Source: Marasmius tenuissimus
Lineage: Eukaryota > Basidiomycota > Agaricomycetes > Agaricales > Marasmiaceae
Length of the DNA: 64,000 bases
Reading direction: 5' to 3'
Assembly: GCA_029532415.1 (NCBI GenBank)
Contig: JAQOTA010000053.1
Location: 4,836,001-4,900,000, forward strand
In this document: positions 22,316 through 32,795 of the stretch, one piece after another
Layout: every line of letters begins with the position of its first letter
Position numbering within the stretch: position 1 is the stretch's first letter
Position numbers and translations under genes: made by a program
Notes under the pieces: model-generated
Told to the model about the DNA's origin: nothing
The model's input: only the letters and a program-made list of their open reading frames with translations
Databases searched by the model: none

Positions 22316-24499
22316 CTAATCACAGAGCATGATTGGTGCTTCAATTGAGCCCATCCCACTATATTGGGGTGTTGGAGATGATGGAACCCACAGCTCAGAC
22401 TCGCCTAAATCTTCCCTTTTGACTATGGTCGTGGCGTCGTTGCTGTCGACCCCAGAATCGTAGTCCACGTACATGGGGTCCTTGTACGTATTCCCTGTAC
22501 CGCGCCGCTTAGAGGGGGAAACCACAAAGTCCGGATCCATCTCGCCCTCTCCATCGTCATCCTCTTTCTTCACTATGCTCAAGTCTTCACGGCCAGCAAG
22601 CCATTCTAATAAGGTTTTGTCGTTGTTGTTGAGAGGAAGCCAGTCGTTGTAGTCAACAGTGGTGCCCTGGGAAAGTGCACCAGCACCAACGAGACTGAGA
22701 ACCTGCTGATAACTTACATCATCATCACATAACTGGTGCTCTTGCGTCCCAAAGAATTCGCTCTGCTGGAGTAGTTCAATAGCTCCTTGGCGGGATAGTG
22801 AGAAGTCGTTTTGGATGAGACGAGTGAAAATTTCAGGAACAAGAACTTCGTCCATGAAATCGTCGTAGGTAAGCGGGCTGAAGGTCTCTGTATACAGGAC
22901 ACTCAAAGGGAACATATATCTGGTGACTAGTCGTCCAACTGAGAACCCGATCTGCCCATAACTTCGAATGTAGTATCAGTAACAATTCAGCGAAAATACG
23001 AGCTAAACTTTGACTACTCACTAGCCGGTACCGTTGCACAGAGGCTTTCCGCCGTTCATTCGCTTCACGGGAGAGATACGACCGTGCTCATGGATGTATA
23101 AGTATGTTTGCTTGAAAAATGGACTACCCTCGGGCTTATGAATAAGCTTCAAGATGACTTGTCGTATGGCGAGAACTCGTTGGAACACGGTGAGTGAATC
23201 AATGTTTCGGGGCCAAAGCAATGATTGGGGGTGCTGTGCTAGTTCTGACTCATAGCGATGGCGTGAGCAGAATGCAATAGTAACAGTGAACGACGCGGCT
23301 TTGCGATGGTCTGCATTCCAGGGGAGGGGGTCTGGTTCGGTGACGAGCAACAACTTGGAGAGCATGTCCGATAAGATTTTGCTTGGAGGCAGGATCTTCT
23401 CATCGCAGAAGGGGCACAGGTCTCGCCCTGCTGCTTCCTCTTGCAAGATATCACTGGCAAAGAAGCTTGCGGTATCATTGAAAGCTGAGCTATAGTCACT
23501 CAGACTCTCTCTATTGCCGCAGCGACCAGGATTTGACACTTCCACAAGCTCGCATGGAGAAAGAAGGGGAGAAATGGAACCGATTGGACTGCGGGCAATA
23601 TTCCGAGTACGAGCGGTCGCAGCATCTTGAACAAGAAGCAAGCTGGATTGACAAGACACAACCAATGTGGGCAGGGGTGAAATAGATTGTTGAGCTTGCG
23701 ATTGGGCATTGGGATGGGTTCCACTGGATGGAGTAGGGCGATCTGGGATAGTTGGTTGAATGGGGACGGTGGTAGTAGTGCGACAGGGAGTTATATTTGG
23801 CTGTGTTTGTAACTCGAGATCGATCCGGCGGCGGAATTCAGCCCATGCACCTGCATCACCAAGGGCAATGAACTCGTCTTGAAGAGCTTCAGAGGCTTCG
23901 TTCCACTTTTTCTTGTAAGTGACGGCAGAGGACTTACGGTACCCTATACCAAAATGCTTGGGATAGAGATTAACCTCAGTAGCCTTTGGATCGTCTGCCT
24001 TCTCATCCATAATCTTCCTAATCCCTATACCAAAAAAAGCGACGGAATAGTCTAACGGGAATCTTTTTTCTGTCTTAGAAACATTGGCTGTGCTGTGAGC
24101 AACGTCTCTGGTTCGAGAAGATGACGGTCCCCTTACGGGAGGTAGGGGTATATCGGATTTAGACAAAGGCAGAAGGGTCGAAGTCGAGGATGGAGCAAAG
24201 AGATTACTAGCGGATGGGCTTACTGACAGCGAGGGGCATGGAAGTGAAGGTAACTGAGCTCTCGGCAATACAGCCGATGCTGGAGGTAGATTTGGGATAC
24301 TACTCGAGTCAATTCCCATGTCCACCGGCTCTATACGCAGTCGCTTCACAGGTGACGCCAATTGCTCTGCCACACGCTTTGTGCCGCGCCGATAATGGGG
24401 CTGGAGGTCTAGCTGAAGCTGGAGTCCCTCGCAATCAGCAGGATCGAGGATGGTGCGGAGAGATAATCCAACCCGAATCAAGGTCGTTCTCTCTTTCAT
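22316..24499 (-). CDS. RTC4-like domain protein carried by the KDZ element
   Basis: Two exons (24499-23022, 22961-22316) give 707 residues. The first in-frame ATG is at 24499. The N-terminal ~370 residues are Ser/Pro-rich and low in complexity. The RTC4-like domain follows: DLCPFCDEKILPPS, FCSRHRYESE, WPRNIDSLTVFQRV, then GYYGQIGF across the 60-base intron, and FPLSVLYTETFSPLTYDDFM with AIELLQQSEFFG. The acidic C terminus has KKEDDDGEGE and IVKRED, resembling sumoylation-type sites. In yeast, Rtc4 was named from a telomere-capping screen; its biochemical role is unclear. This copy sits tail-to-tail with the transposase inside the element, so a mobile-element function is likely. Confidence 0.82.
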
Positions 24500-25029
24500 C
24501 GGCAAAACCTCTTAGACGGGTCCCAGGTATTTAAGGCATGGCCACCCGCAACTAGGTTGGTAGGCATTGTACAGTAGCTTGCCATGTTGTTACCAGGGTT
24601 GTACACACTGGACAAAGATGGAAGAGTATGTAAACTGAATAAAAACTGTTAACAAAGTGTACAAACACAGTAAGGTTGTAGGAAGATGTGCACTCACTGC
24701 AAAGATGGACAGTAAGATGTACATAATGTAGAACAGGTTGGGAAGGCTGGAACACTCTCGGGCATTGGGCAAGGTCATTGTACAATGAAAAACAACATTT
24801 TATATAGGTACCGATGTGAGCATGAGTGTGAAATACAGTATACAAGTGAGCATATCCCCAGTGTGTCAAATGCCCGTTGCATTGTCTACAGACTCGTCCT
24901 CCACAGCAATCTCAGGCTGCGGATAGAGATAAAAATAGCTGTAGAATATGTTAGTAGATAAAAATAAATGAAAAAGCGAAAAAACTCACCGGGAATGTTA
25001 TAGCTGGGTGTTGTGATTCTGAAGTAGCC

Positions 25030-25235
25030 AATGGTGGTGGTCAAGATGCAAGACACGCCGGAATTTCCACGGGCTAACCGGCGCGGGCTGTATCCAGAGC
25101 CGAACAGAGATTCTGGCGCAAGCACCCAGGGTTAGGTCAAGCGCTTGCGCCAGAATCCTTGTTTGGCTCTGGATACAACCCGCGCTCGCGTGTGCCGCAC
25201 AGCCTCATGCCTGGCTTGACTTAGTACCACCACCA
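25030..25235. repeat. Imperfect inverted repeat of about 95 bp arms
   Basis: The left arm (25030-25123) runs from ATGGTGGTGGT through GTATCCAGAGCC to TTCTGGCGCAAGC. The right arm (25144-25235) is its inverted copy, with a ~20-base centre. The match is best over the inner 50 bases. It lies in the gene-free middle of the KDZ element and could be the fused ends of a nested element or a hairpin. Confidence 0.75.
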
Positions 25236-26469
25236 TCGAGTTTGCGTCCGTCAACAAAAGTGAGTTTTCATCAAATTTATTATATAGAATGTACATAGAA
25301 CTATAAAGTCAAGCTTTGAACTACATACTGAGTGTCTAAGAGGGCAAAACAACCCATTTCAATCAATTTCTGACTGTTATGACTGAGAACCGCGGCATTG
25401 ATGCTGACGGTTCATTTTAACTTTTTCTCCCATAGACCAGGCATCACCCGCTCAGCTCAGAGCTCTCCAATTGTTTCTATACCCAGCTATCAAAATGGTG
25501 AGTGCATGGACAATGTGAAATGTCTCATACTTATTCTTTCACTACAGCCAAAACTACCACGCGAAGACAAGGACAGGAACTCAAGGTTGTATCGGTATCG
25601 CGAAGCTGACAAAGAGAGCAACGGTCGAGATGATGAAGCGGTCGAACGAGAATGAGAACAACCAGATGAACGAGAAAGAGAGATGCAATCTGTCACAGAA
25701 GGTGAATTGTAGGCATATCATTGCACCTGGTCCCCGGATATCTACTTGGCTGCTTGGCAGGCTGTGAGAGTCATTGGCGACGTTGTCGCCGTGAGCTTGC
25801 TGAAGGTTCATCCTAGGGTTCTTATCATCATGCTAAAATAGTACAAGATGGACCTGTGATGTAAGTGTGTCTGATTCTTACTTACTGAAGTAATTCCTGA
25901 CCCCCGTCTTCATGCTTTTTCTATAGGATGCCATCTGTTCTGCCGCCGACATTGTCTGTTTCTTCATGTTCTGCCATGTCCTACTATCAGGGCGCATATA
26001 TGTGCCCATAAATGTGCGGGTACCCTTTCATTCATCAGAGTCATACCCAAACTCATCATACCTTTTTCAAAAGGCATATAATGTTCACCGTGACAAGAAG
26101 GAGGGTGGGCAGGAAGAAGAACCATCTTTACAGTCTCCTTGGCTCTTTGGTAGCATGCTTGCTTGCTTGTTCACTGTATCTACGGCACCAATTCCGCACT
26201 GGGCTGTGATCTTCTACACTAGATTTCCCCACCTGCACTTCTCGTTCCCTGTTGCTATTGCTCTTGTTGTCATCCTCGTTTTGTGTTTTTGCAATCTCTT
26301 ACCCATGAATGTGTCCCGACGTGTTACCTCCTGTATTCTGAAGTACATAGAAATTGATTTGTGTTTGTGTCCATTCATTTGCTCACGAGTCGCACTCCCC
26401 ATGAGTGTATCTACTCCAAACAGTGTGAAATGAAATGTACTGAACATTCCACCCTGCGTACATCCCCCG

Positions 26470-26559
26470 AAAGATGTACACCTTCCGCAAGATGGAGCCA
26501 AAGATGTAAATCTTCTCCAAGATGGAGGGAAAGATGTACAACGTCTCTCAAGATGGGTA
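26470..26559 (+). repeat. Three tandem 30-bp units
   Basis: Units start at 26470, 26500 and 26530 and share AAAGATGTA near the start and CAAGATGG near position 20. Related AAGATGTACA and AAAGATGGA motifs occur at 24618, 24702-24725 and 26591, on both sides of the gene-free segment. Confidence 0.75.
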
Positions 26560-26647
26560 GGTTGCTCATTTTCTCATACAACCTGTAGCTAATGTACATC
26601 TTTAGCTACACTATGGAGGTTTATGTACATGAAAAGGCGATGGCTCC

Positions 26648-27926
26648 CTAGGTAGGGTACCCTTTCTGCGGAATCCCAACATGTGAGGGGTGTTCCCGAG
26701 TTACGAGGGGTGGTACCCACTGGGGACCTGCCTTAGAGGTTTCGCCGATGTTATCAACATCAAACTCAGAGTCTAATGTGACGTTTGTCCAACTTCGAGT
26801 AAGAAAATCCCAAAGCTCGATGTACGACTTGTCAGAGAGCTCGAGATTTGAGATGAGGGGCAGGATGGCAGAAAGAGAGGCACGTGGATAGTGTTGAATA
26901 ATATAAGTAATTCGATAAGGCTGTTTCTGTGGCTGAAATCCAAGTCAACGTCTATTATGAATGGGAAGATCGAGATTTGCTTACATCATACCACACGATG
27001 AACTTGACCTCACATTTTTGTCTTTCCAGCATTTCCTGACGCTCCTGCCTCCGTTTCTCATCCTCTGAACGTCGATCGGCAGCAGCAGTGTAGGTTTGAA
27101 GCCAGTCAGTTGACATCGGCTGTGAGAGTGTACGCGAGCCTTTCGATTTAGTACTCAGAGCTCCGACTGACTTTCCCTTTGTGTTCGTAGTGGTAGCTGC
27201 GGATCAGGGGGTAAGCTCAGGTTGAGCTACAGCAGAGGGAGCCGGTGTGTGTTGTGGCGCTGGTTGAGGAGGGATTGGTGGAGGGGGAAGTAGTCGTAGT
27301 TGAGGATGAATGAGTGGTCTATTGACCCGGGGAGGATCATCAAGCACCTCGGCGTTGTTGTGGGCTTTACATGCATCTCGAGGGATCTTTGTTGTTGTAG
27401 CATGCTGGAATGTAGTCTCACAACAGCGGGAACACAAATAGCCAATGCAATTCCGATTGCCACGAACAGATTCACCGCGAGAATTCTTGCATTGATTCAA
27501 GCAAATGATGTGACCAGTATCCTGAGGAGGAGCAGGACGAGGAACCGTGCGGAGAGCACCAAAGCGCACTGCATCAGGAAGGCTTTCCAAGGACTGTTCG
27601 GACGAGTACAATTCGAGCCGCTGTATCAAGAGCCTCGCGTCTGCGAATAGGTAACATATGTCGGAGTGATGAACGGTATAGTAACATCCAGTTCGGTGAC
27701 CAGTGCACTGTTGTGAATTAAAGGTTAGATAGATCCAAGATCAATGAAACTATGCTCGTACTGTCTGTACCACATGTCCCCTTTTGTATGCCTTTGAATC
27801 CGACGTTCCTTCAAATACCCGGAAACCCGACATCTCTTTGTAGCATTTTGGACATTTCTCGACTTTGGTATAGAATGGATCGTCGACGTGAGTTATTGCG
27901 AGAGGAAGGTTATTTGAAGTTGCCAT
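26648..27926 (-). pseudogene. Zinc-cluster protein gene of the KDZ element, with in-frame stop
   Basis: Three exons (27926-27762, 27707-26985, 26932-26648) keep one frame for 390 codons, except for a TGA at 27206-27204. The N-terminal half has paired cysteines (EKCPKCYKEM, CTGHRTGCYYTVHH, ICLNQCKNSRG, YLCSRCCETTFQHA, DACKAH), suggesting two or three zinc-binding clusters. After a proline-rich linker comes the stop, then a charged helix (RRSEDEKRRQERQEMLERQ) and a C-terminal module (KFIVWYD, TYIIQHYPRASLSAILP, ELSDKSYIELWDF). The sequence after the stop clearly continues the protein, so this is a nonsense mutation, a programmed readthrough or an unrecognised intron. Its function is unknown, but KDZ cargo is the natural reading. 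Confidence 0.65.
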
Positions 27927-28429
27927 TAAGGAGAGAAATAACAGGAGGAGTGGATGTATAGGTATATGGGACGGTACAGGGGGTGCGAGTCGGGGACAGC
28001 TACAATTCCTACAACCAGCCTTATATATGCTGCCACAAATTATGCTTTGACCGACAAACGTGGCCTTTGTCGTGCTTTTAAGACCGAGAGGAAGCCATTG
28101 TTGGCACTCTAATGTGGGCGACAATGGAGACATCAGTGCTATCGTTGTTTCCGGGTCAAGAAGGAGACACACCACTAACCAATAGATCTGGGGCTCAAGT
28201 TTGGCTCAGCACTGACTTCAGCATGAAATTCTAAGAAGAGGATGTGCTGAATCAGTGAAGTGGAATTGAGGGGGGCTTGATGCCCTAGTTGCAACGATAA
28301 TATGTTTCGGCCGGCTATTTTGAGTCTATCAAGACGATTGACGCTTTGCCAGGCAGATTGGATACAAAAAATGGGTCTGGACTTACTCTTTACGGAAGAA
28401 ATAGCTTATTGTTATCTCCGGAAGAGAAA

Positions 28430-28624
28430 GCAATGGGCCTTGGTGACAAGTTTGAGGTTCGAGCAAGGTTTGAGTCAGGTTTGAGGTAGAGGTTTGTGGC
28501 GGTGGTTTGACGAGGAGCAGGTTCGTGGGAACTGGCCGGAGAAATTAGGTAAAGTTTGAGGAAGGTTCGAGGTTTGAGGTTCGAGGGTTCGCGCGCACTA
28601 ATCCGTTAGTGGACTGGGTGTTCT
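28430..28624 (-). repeat. Right terminal region of the KDZ element with subterminal repeats
   Basis: The plus strand shows repeated GAGGTTCGAG, AGGTTTGAG and related units between 28450 and 28595, then AGTGGACTGGGTGTTCT. This is the inverted counterpart of the left end. Confidence 0.7.
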
Positions 28625-28634
28625 GGCGCTAGCG

Positions 28635-29510
28635 GAATATCCATGGTCCGTGGTTGAGCAATGGCTGACTACAGCCTGGCATGATTGTGTCGTCTTTCAA
28701 CTTGGACGTCCCGTCGCTTACTGAAAGATATGTAAGCATTGCTGGAAGAGGCTAGCACGTTATTAGGCGGTACCGGTGCTTGGCCAGACGTTTATGGTTG
28801 GTTCCATCATTCATGGTTTGAGTTACTCAAGTCTCAAACCATGGACCAACCATAAATGAGTATGAATTTTCAGATTCACGCTCTGATCGGCAACAGATAA
28901 TGAGTATCTCAATCTTTTGCCACAGTAATCGCTCCCCTAGACGAACAAGCTCTTCTTGCTCGACTCTCGATCCCAGGTCGAACTCAGGCTGAAGGTGCAT
29001 TTACAGAGTACGTCAGTGTGCGGTATACCTTCACAGCGAGCTTTCTGGTCCCATTCATACCTTGACCGATCCACCGATTATCCGAGATTGCACGTGGCGC
29101 GCACCATCCTTCACCCATCCGCGATTTAAGTGTCTTCGACACTCGGCTATATCTGGCTAGTATGTAGTATATTTTTCTCGAGCGTCGCATACCCACCACA
29201 TCTCTACAATGCTGAAGGTTTTGGATTATATATGACCGGGGCGTCGTCTCCCCCTTTCTGTCACTGGGTCCGACTCAGAACCAAATTCCCCTTGTCCTCA
29301 GTCCGATAAATTATTCTATTTTATGGCACTACCTCGAGTGTATGGATATAGGAATCCCGCTTTCGCTCTCAATCCCCCACAATCTCCGTTTGCCCAGTCT
29401 GCTCATTATGACTGTTAAAAACCCCAAGGGGTTCATTACCTTGATCACTAATTCCCCAACACTCCATACTTCAGCTGGCTGCCTCGGGAGGGAGAAAAAA
29501 AGAAAAAGAA
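28635..29510. other. No gene recognised
   Basis: This stretch lies right of the KDZ element. It contains only the hairpin at 28790-28857. Confidence 0.45.
28790..28857. repeat. Imperfect palindrome
   Basis: GTTTATGGTTGGT and CATGGTTTGAG are followed by CTCAAACCATG and ACCAACCATAAA in inverted order, forming a hairpin with a loop of about 8 bases. It could be the footprint of a small element or just a chance structure. Confidence 0.6.
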
Positions 29511-30159
29511 ATGGGCAATACGATATCCTGTATGCAATGCTCCTGCTGCATACAGACAGGATCGGCGCTGGCGTCGGACCCGACTCGTGAAAGTGGAACA
29601 GAAAACCCAAGCGATCTCCTTGCCCCTGGACCTCGTTCTTCTTATCCGGCAGGATGCTCAGCATTTCGCGCCCAAATGACCAGGGATTCTCAAGACGATG
29701 TTGATTCGACGGTGCCTGCACCGCTACTACCACTGGGAGAAAAGAAATTGACAGGGCCATCTGAACGTGATGAACGTGAGCCAGAGTCGATGTCGGAGCC
29801 GGGGACGGAAGCTCCAGTACAGGTGAGCCCTCAGATTACGGGCCTGAAATATTCACATTTGTTTCACTCACTACTTATGGCAAGATCGACACGCCATCCC
29901 ATGGCACTGAAGGAAACTCGAAGATAACTCCTCAGGTCGCCGTCACCATCACGGAGAACCGCAACCATAACGGGGATAACTTCAGCGCCAGCTCTGTGGG
30001 GCAGACAACGAGAGATACGTTCAACTACGGTCAGGGTACTATGCCAGGTCGGTACCAAAATGATTTTGCTCGTGAAACCATGCTGACTCGACTTTGACCT
30101 TCGTAGCAGTCGCCTTCAGTGGGCTGGGGCGCCGAGGTTCCTTCTCGTCGCTTCCTTAG
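29511..30159 (+). CDS. Small protein with myristoylation/palmitoylation-type N terminus (copy B)
   Basis: Three exons (29511-29822, 29885-30047, 30107-30159) join to 175 residues. It starts MGNTIS with Gly2 and Ser6, followed by cysteines in CMQCSCC, the pattern of proteins anchored by myristate plus palmitate. The middle is Pro/Glu/Ser-rich. The second exon has NRNHNGDNF, SSVGQT and FNYGQG in the same order as copy A at 5986, and both introns fall at the same places. The third exon differs from copy A. No enzymatic domain is seen. The two genes are clear paralogs, so selection on the tether and core is plausible. The function is unknown. Confidence 0.68.
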
Positions 30160-30344
30160 TGACCACGATCTACGAACCTCGAGTGCTCAACCTTTCTGAT
30201 TTTGCCTCCAATGACCATTCTCCAGGTACCAGCTCTCACCTCTTCCCGTATTTCTACACTCACTATCGGTCACTCCATTCCCAGTTCCGTGTTTTGTATA
30301 TTCGTCACTCTTTTCGAGGCTCTCCATCGACGGGGGAGTGAGCT

Positions 30345-30950
30345 CAAACCACCGATCATTATCTTCGCGTTCTCCAGTGGAACTATAACGCCACATTCTT
30401 TACTTCTTAATCACAACCGGTCATTTTCCCACGACGTTCGTTCATTGGAATCACTCGTTACACTAAGACAGCATTCGCATTCCTCTTGTTTGTTTGATAT
30501 AGGGTCAACTACCATCGGATACATAGATACATCGTGTTTTGGAGTCTGTCGTTATTGCTATTATACTTGTCATGCTCCGAACACCGCGTTTGAACTCGCA
30601 GTTCTAGTATGTAAGGACCACGGCCAAACTTGTCGAGCCCTGCCAGCCGCTCCAACTTTCTTTCCTTGTAGACACTCTCCTTTGATAGCGAAGCCTTGGT
30701 CTGTCATGCTTTCAGGGTTTTGGCTTCGTCGCACATATTAAAAAACATGGTTTCGGAGTGGAGAGAGGAGTCGGACCATCAATACTCTAATCATACCAAA
30801 GTCGACGTCCGGGACATTCCCGAGGATCAACTAGCTTCCGCAGCATCTCAAACCACCGATCATTATCTTCGCGTTCTCCAGTGGAACTAAAACGCCACAT
30901 TCCTTACTTCTTAATCATAACCGGTCATTTTCCCCACCAGGTTCGTTTAT
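30345..30950 (+). repeat. Direct repeats downstream of copy B
   Basis: About 85 bases starting CAAACCACCGATCATTATC occur at about 30345 and again at about 30853, nearly identical. A second block (TTTCAGxGTTTTG, TCGGAGTGGAG, then CTCTAATCATACC and GACGTCCGGGACATTCCCGA) recurs from 30708 at 30950-31015 and 31170-31225. This is an old tandem duplication. It explains the long but unconvincing open frame across 30202-30741. Confidence 0.7.
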
Positions 30951-31229
30951 TTCAGAGTTTTGCCTTCGTCGCGCGTATGGGAAAAAAAAAAAAACATGGT
31001 CTCGGAGTGGAGGGAGGACTAGAGAGAAAAACAAACCTCAGTCAGTAGAAAACAGGCGAGGATATGAGTTGGTTTCTACTGTACGATGTAGCTAGAATAT
31101 CGTAAAGACGCAGAAGCTACACGGCCTACATACGAAAGGAATCAGACACGTGCAATATACAGAGCCGGCCATCGATACTCTAATCATACCAAGGTCGACG
31201 TCCGGGACATTCCCGAGGGTATTAACTAG

Positions 31230-32284
31230 CTTCCGCAGCTGCACCACAGGATAGTGCATAATGTTTCGGGAAGGTCTACTTATGAAGGAGGGGGACTAAT
31301 GACAGTCTCGCGTATCGTCAAGGGAAAAGCATCATCGGCCTCGATCCACTCACTCTTCTCTCTCCTTAGGTCTCATAACCGGAGGGGAGCAAAAGATATC
31401 TAATATATAGATCAAAAGGAGTAGACCATCGACGCCGCACAGGAGCTGGTCCTAAGTATATTCGTCGACTAGCAGCATCTTGATATTGGTAATATTCATT
31501 CGGATAAATGGGATTGAAGACCAAGCAGTAGGGAAAAGTGAAGAGCGTCTAGGTGCGTGAACGAATTCGACCCGAGCGTCGATGAAATTACTCGCCTGCA
31601 CGTATGGGGTCGGAGACAAGGTTTTCTTCCAGCAGCCTCTTTGATGTCAAAGTCCAGAAACTCCAGCTCGACTTGACTCCTTCCGGGGTGGTTGGGACGA
31701 ACGCTTGTCGACGCGACGACAGGTGACCGTCACGATAAAATGAAACCACAGGGATTTTGACTTTGAGAGATGAACGATTGTTTGAAGGCGTGGAACTGGG
31801 GACAAAGACCTCAAGATGATGTTTGTTACTGGTTGTGCTCGAGGAACGCTTATGATCCGTCTATCATGATACTCGAAGGTTCCTACTGTTGGCCGCTAGA
31901 AGAAACTGGTGTTGAGTATTTCGGCGTTTGGCAGATACTCAGAACAATCACCGATGCGAGCTTACCTATGTACTTCATCATGAAACAGAGGTCCTTTCAT
32001 TAGCGATATGCAACGAGCATTGAGAAGAGAACTGGTGTTAATCGAGGTCTTGTCGGCGACGAGCAGAAGAACGAGCGAAATACTAGTATATAATGGAAGC
32101 TTTCACTCCGATCAACTCGTCACTGGGAAGCGCAGAGGGGTAGTGCCATAGGCCTCCAACGAATAGACTACTTTGCCCGAGGAAATGCCTTGAATGTTGA
32201 GCATTGAAGTTGGGTTTGCTCTCCTAAGCCTAGATGCGATTGAGTACCAGCTAGATACATCCCCAATTCGACCGCGACAAACTC
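31230..32284. other. No gene recognised
   Basis: Only short frames are present and none has a motif. It is flanked by tandem repeats on the left and a membrane protein relic on the right. Confidence 0.4.
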
Positions 32285-32375
32285 AATCACTCAGTCGAGT
32301 GTTCAATTGTTTAGTGTCCGTTCGAGAGTGAGTGTCGTCGATGGAGGTTTTGGGCCTGTTGGATGCTTCAGACAT
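32285..32375 (-). pseudogene. Start fragment of a membrane protein family copy
   Basis: From the ATG at 32375 the minus strand reads MSEAS, and ten residues later SIDDTHSRTD, matching MSEAS and VIDDTHPRI of the intact gene. It then ends in stops. It lies head to head with the pseudogene at 32796. Confidence 0.6.
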
Positions 32376-32795
32376 TTCTCGAATAGATGTATGTATGTTG
32401 TGGATAGACTCGGAGAGTACGAGGTTTGAGGGAAGAGACAAGTACGCCAGTTTTCAAAAAAAGCGAGGCCGTTGGCAATAGGTCGGTGGGATAAACGGCT
32501 AATATGTGGTCGAGGGGCTCTCAGTGCCCTTCTGTGACTGTCGGGCAAACAAATCAAGTTTGTCAGTTACACGACGAGCCGCATCTTTTACCAACTATAT
32601 TGGGAGGTCGTTGCGTTAGAGAAGTGATGCAGGGGAGGAGAGGACAAGATCCGTCGAGTTTGTTTTGTCTGGCAGTGGGAGAGCAAAGAAGCACTGGCAG
32701 GCGGCGAGCTGTCAGCGAGATTTGATGACGTTATCCAGTTGGCTCCCACCGCCTTGTGTTCCTCTCCAACCACAACACGCCCTCTCCCCACGGTC

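Larger units (their letters stand above)
19319..28634. mobile_element. KDZ-type DNA transposon, about 9.3 kb, with cargo genes
   Basis: The ends are inverted. The left starts AGAACACC, then GGTCCACTG (19327 on). The right, read inward on the minus strand, starts AGAACACCCAGTCCACT (from 28624). Both are followed by many copies of a subterminal motif of the type AACCTCAAACCT. The palindromic octamer CGCTAGCG flanks both sides (19319-19326 and 28627-28634), an apparent 8-bp target duplication with two extra G on the right. Inside lie a KDZ transposase (plus), an RTC4-like gene (minus), about 2 kb of repeat-rich DNA and a zinc-cluster gene (minus). Transposase, ends and flanking repeat all agree. 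Confidence 0.8.

Noticed and set aside
25966..26433. 155-codon plus-strand frame with hydrophobic stretches inside the KDZ element
   Set aside because: It lacks a recognisable family, sits in repeat-rich DNA and has no splice partners. It may be chance.
27170..27240. A 34-base intron (GTAGCTC to CCGCAG) to remove the in-frame TGA of the zinc-cluster gene
   Set aside because: It is too short for this species' introns, and its removal shifts the downstream frame that is clearly coding.
30202..30741. 179-codon plus-strand frame after copy B
   Set aside because: The stretch is the tandemly duplicated 3' flank. Its second copy does not keep the frame.
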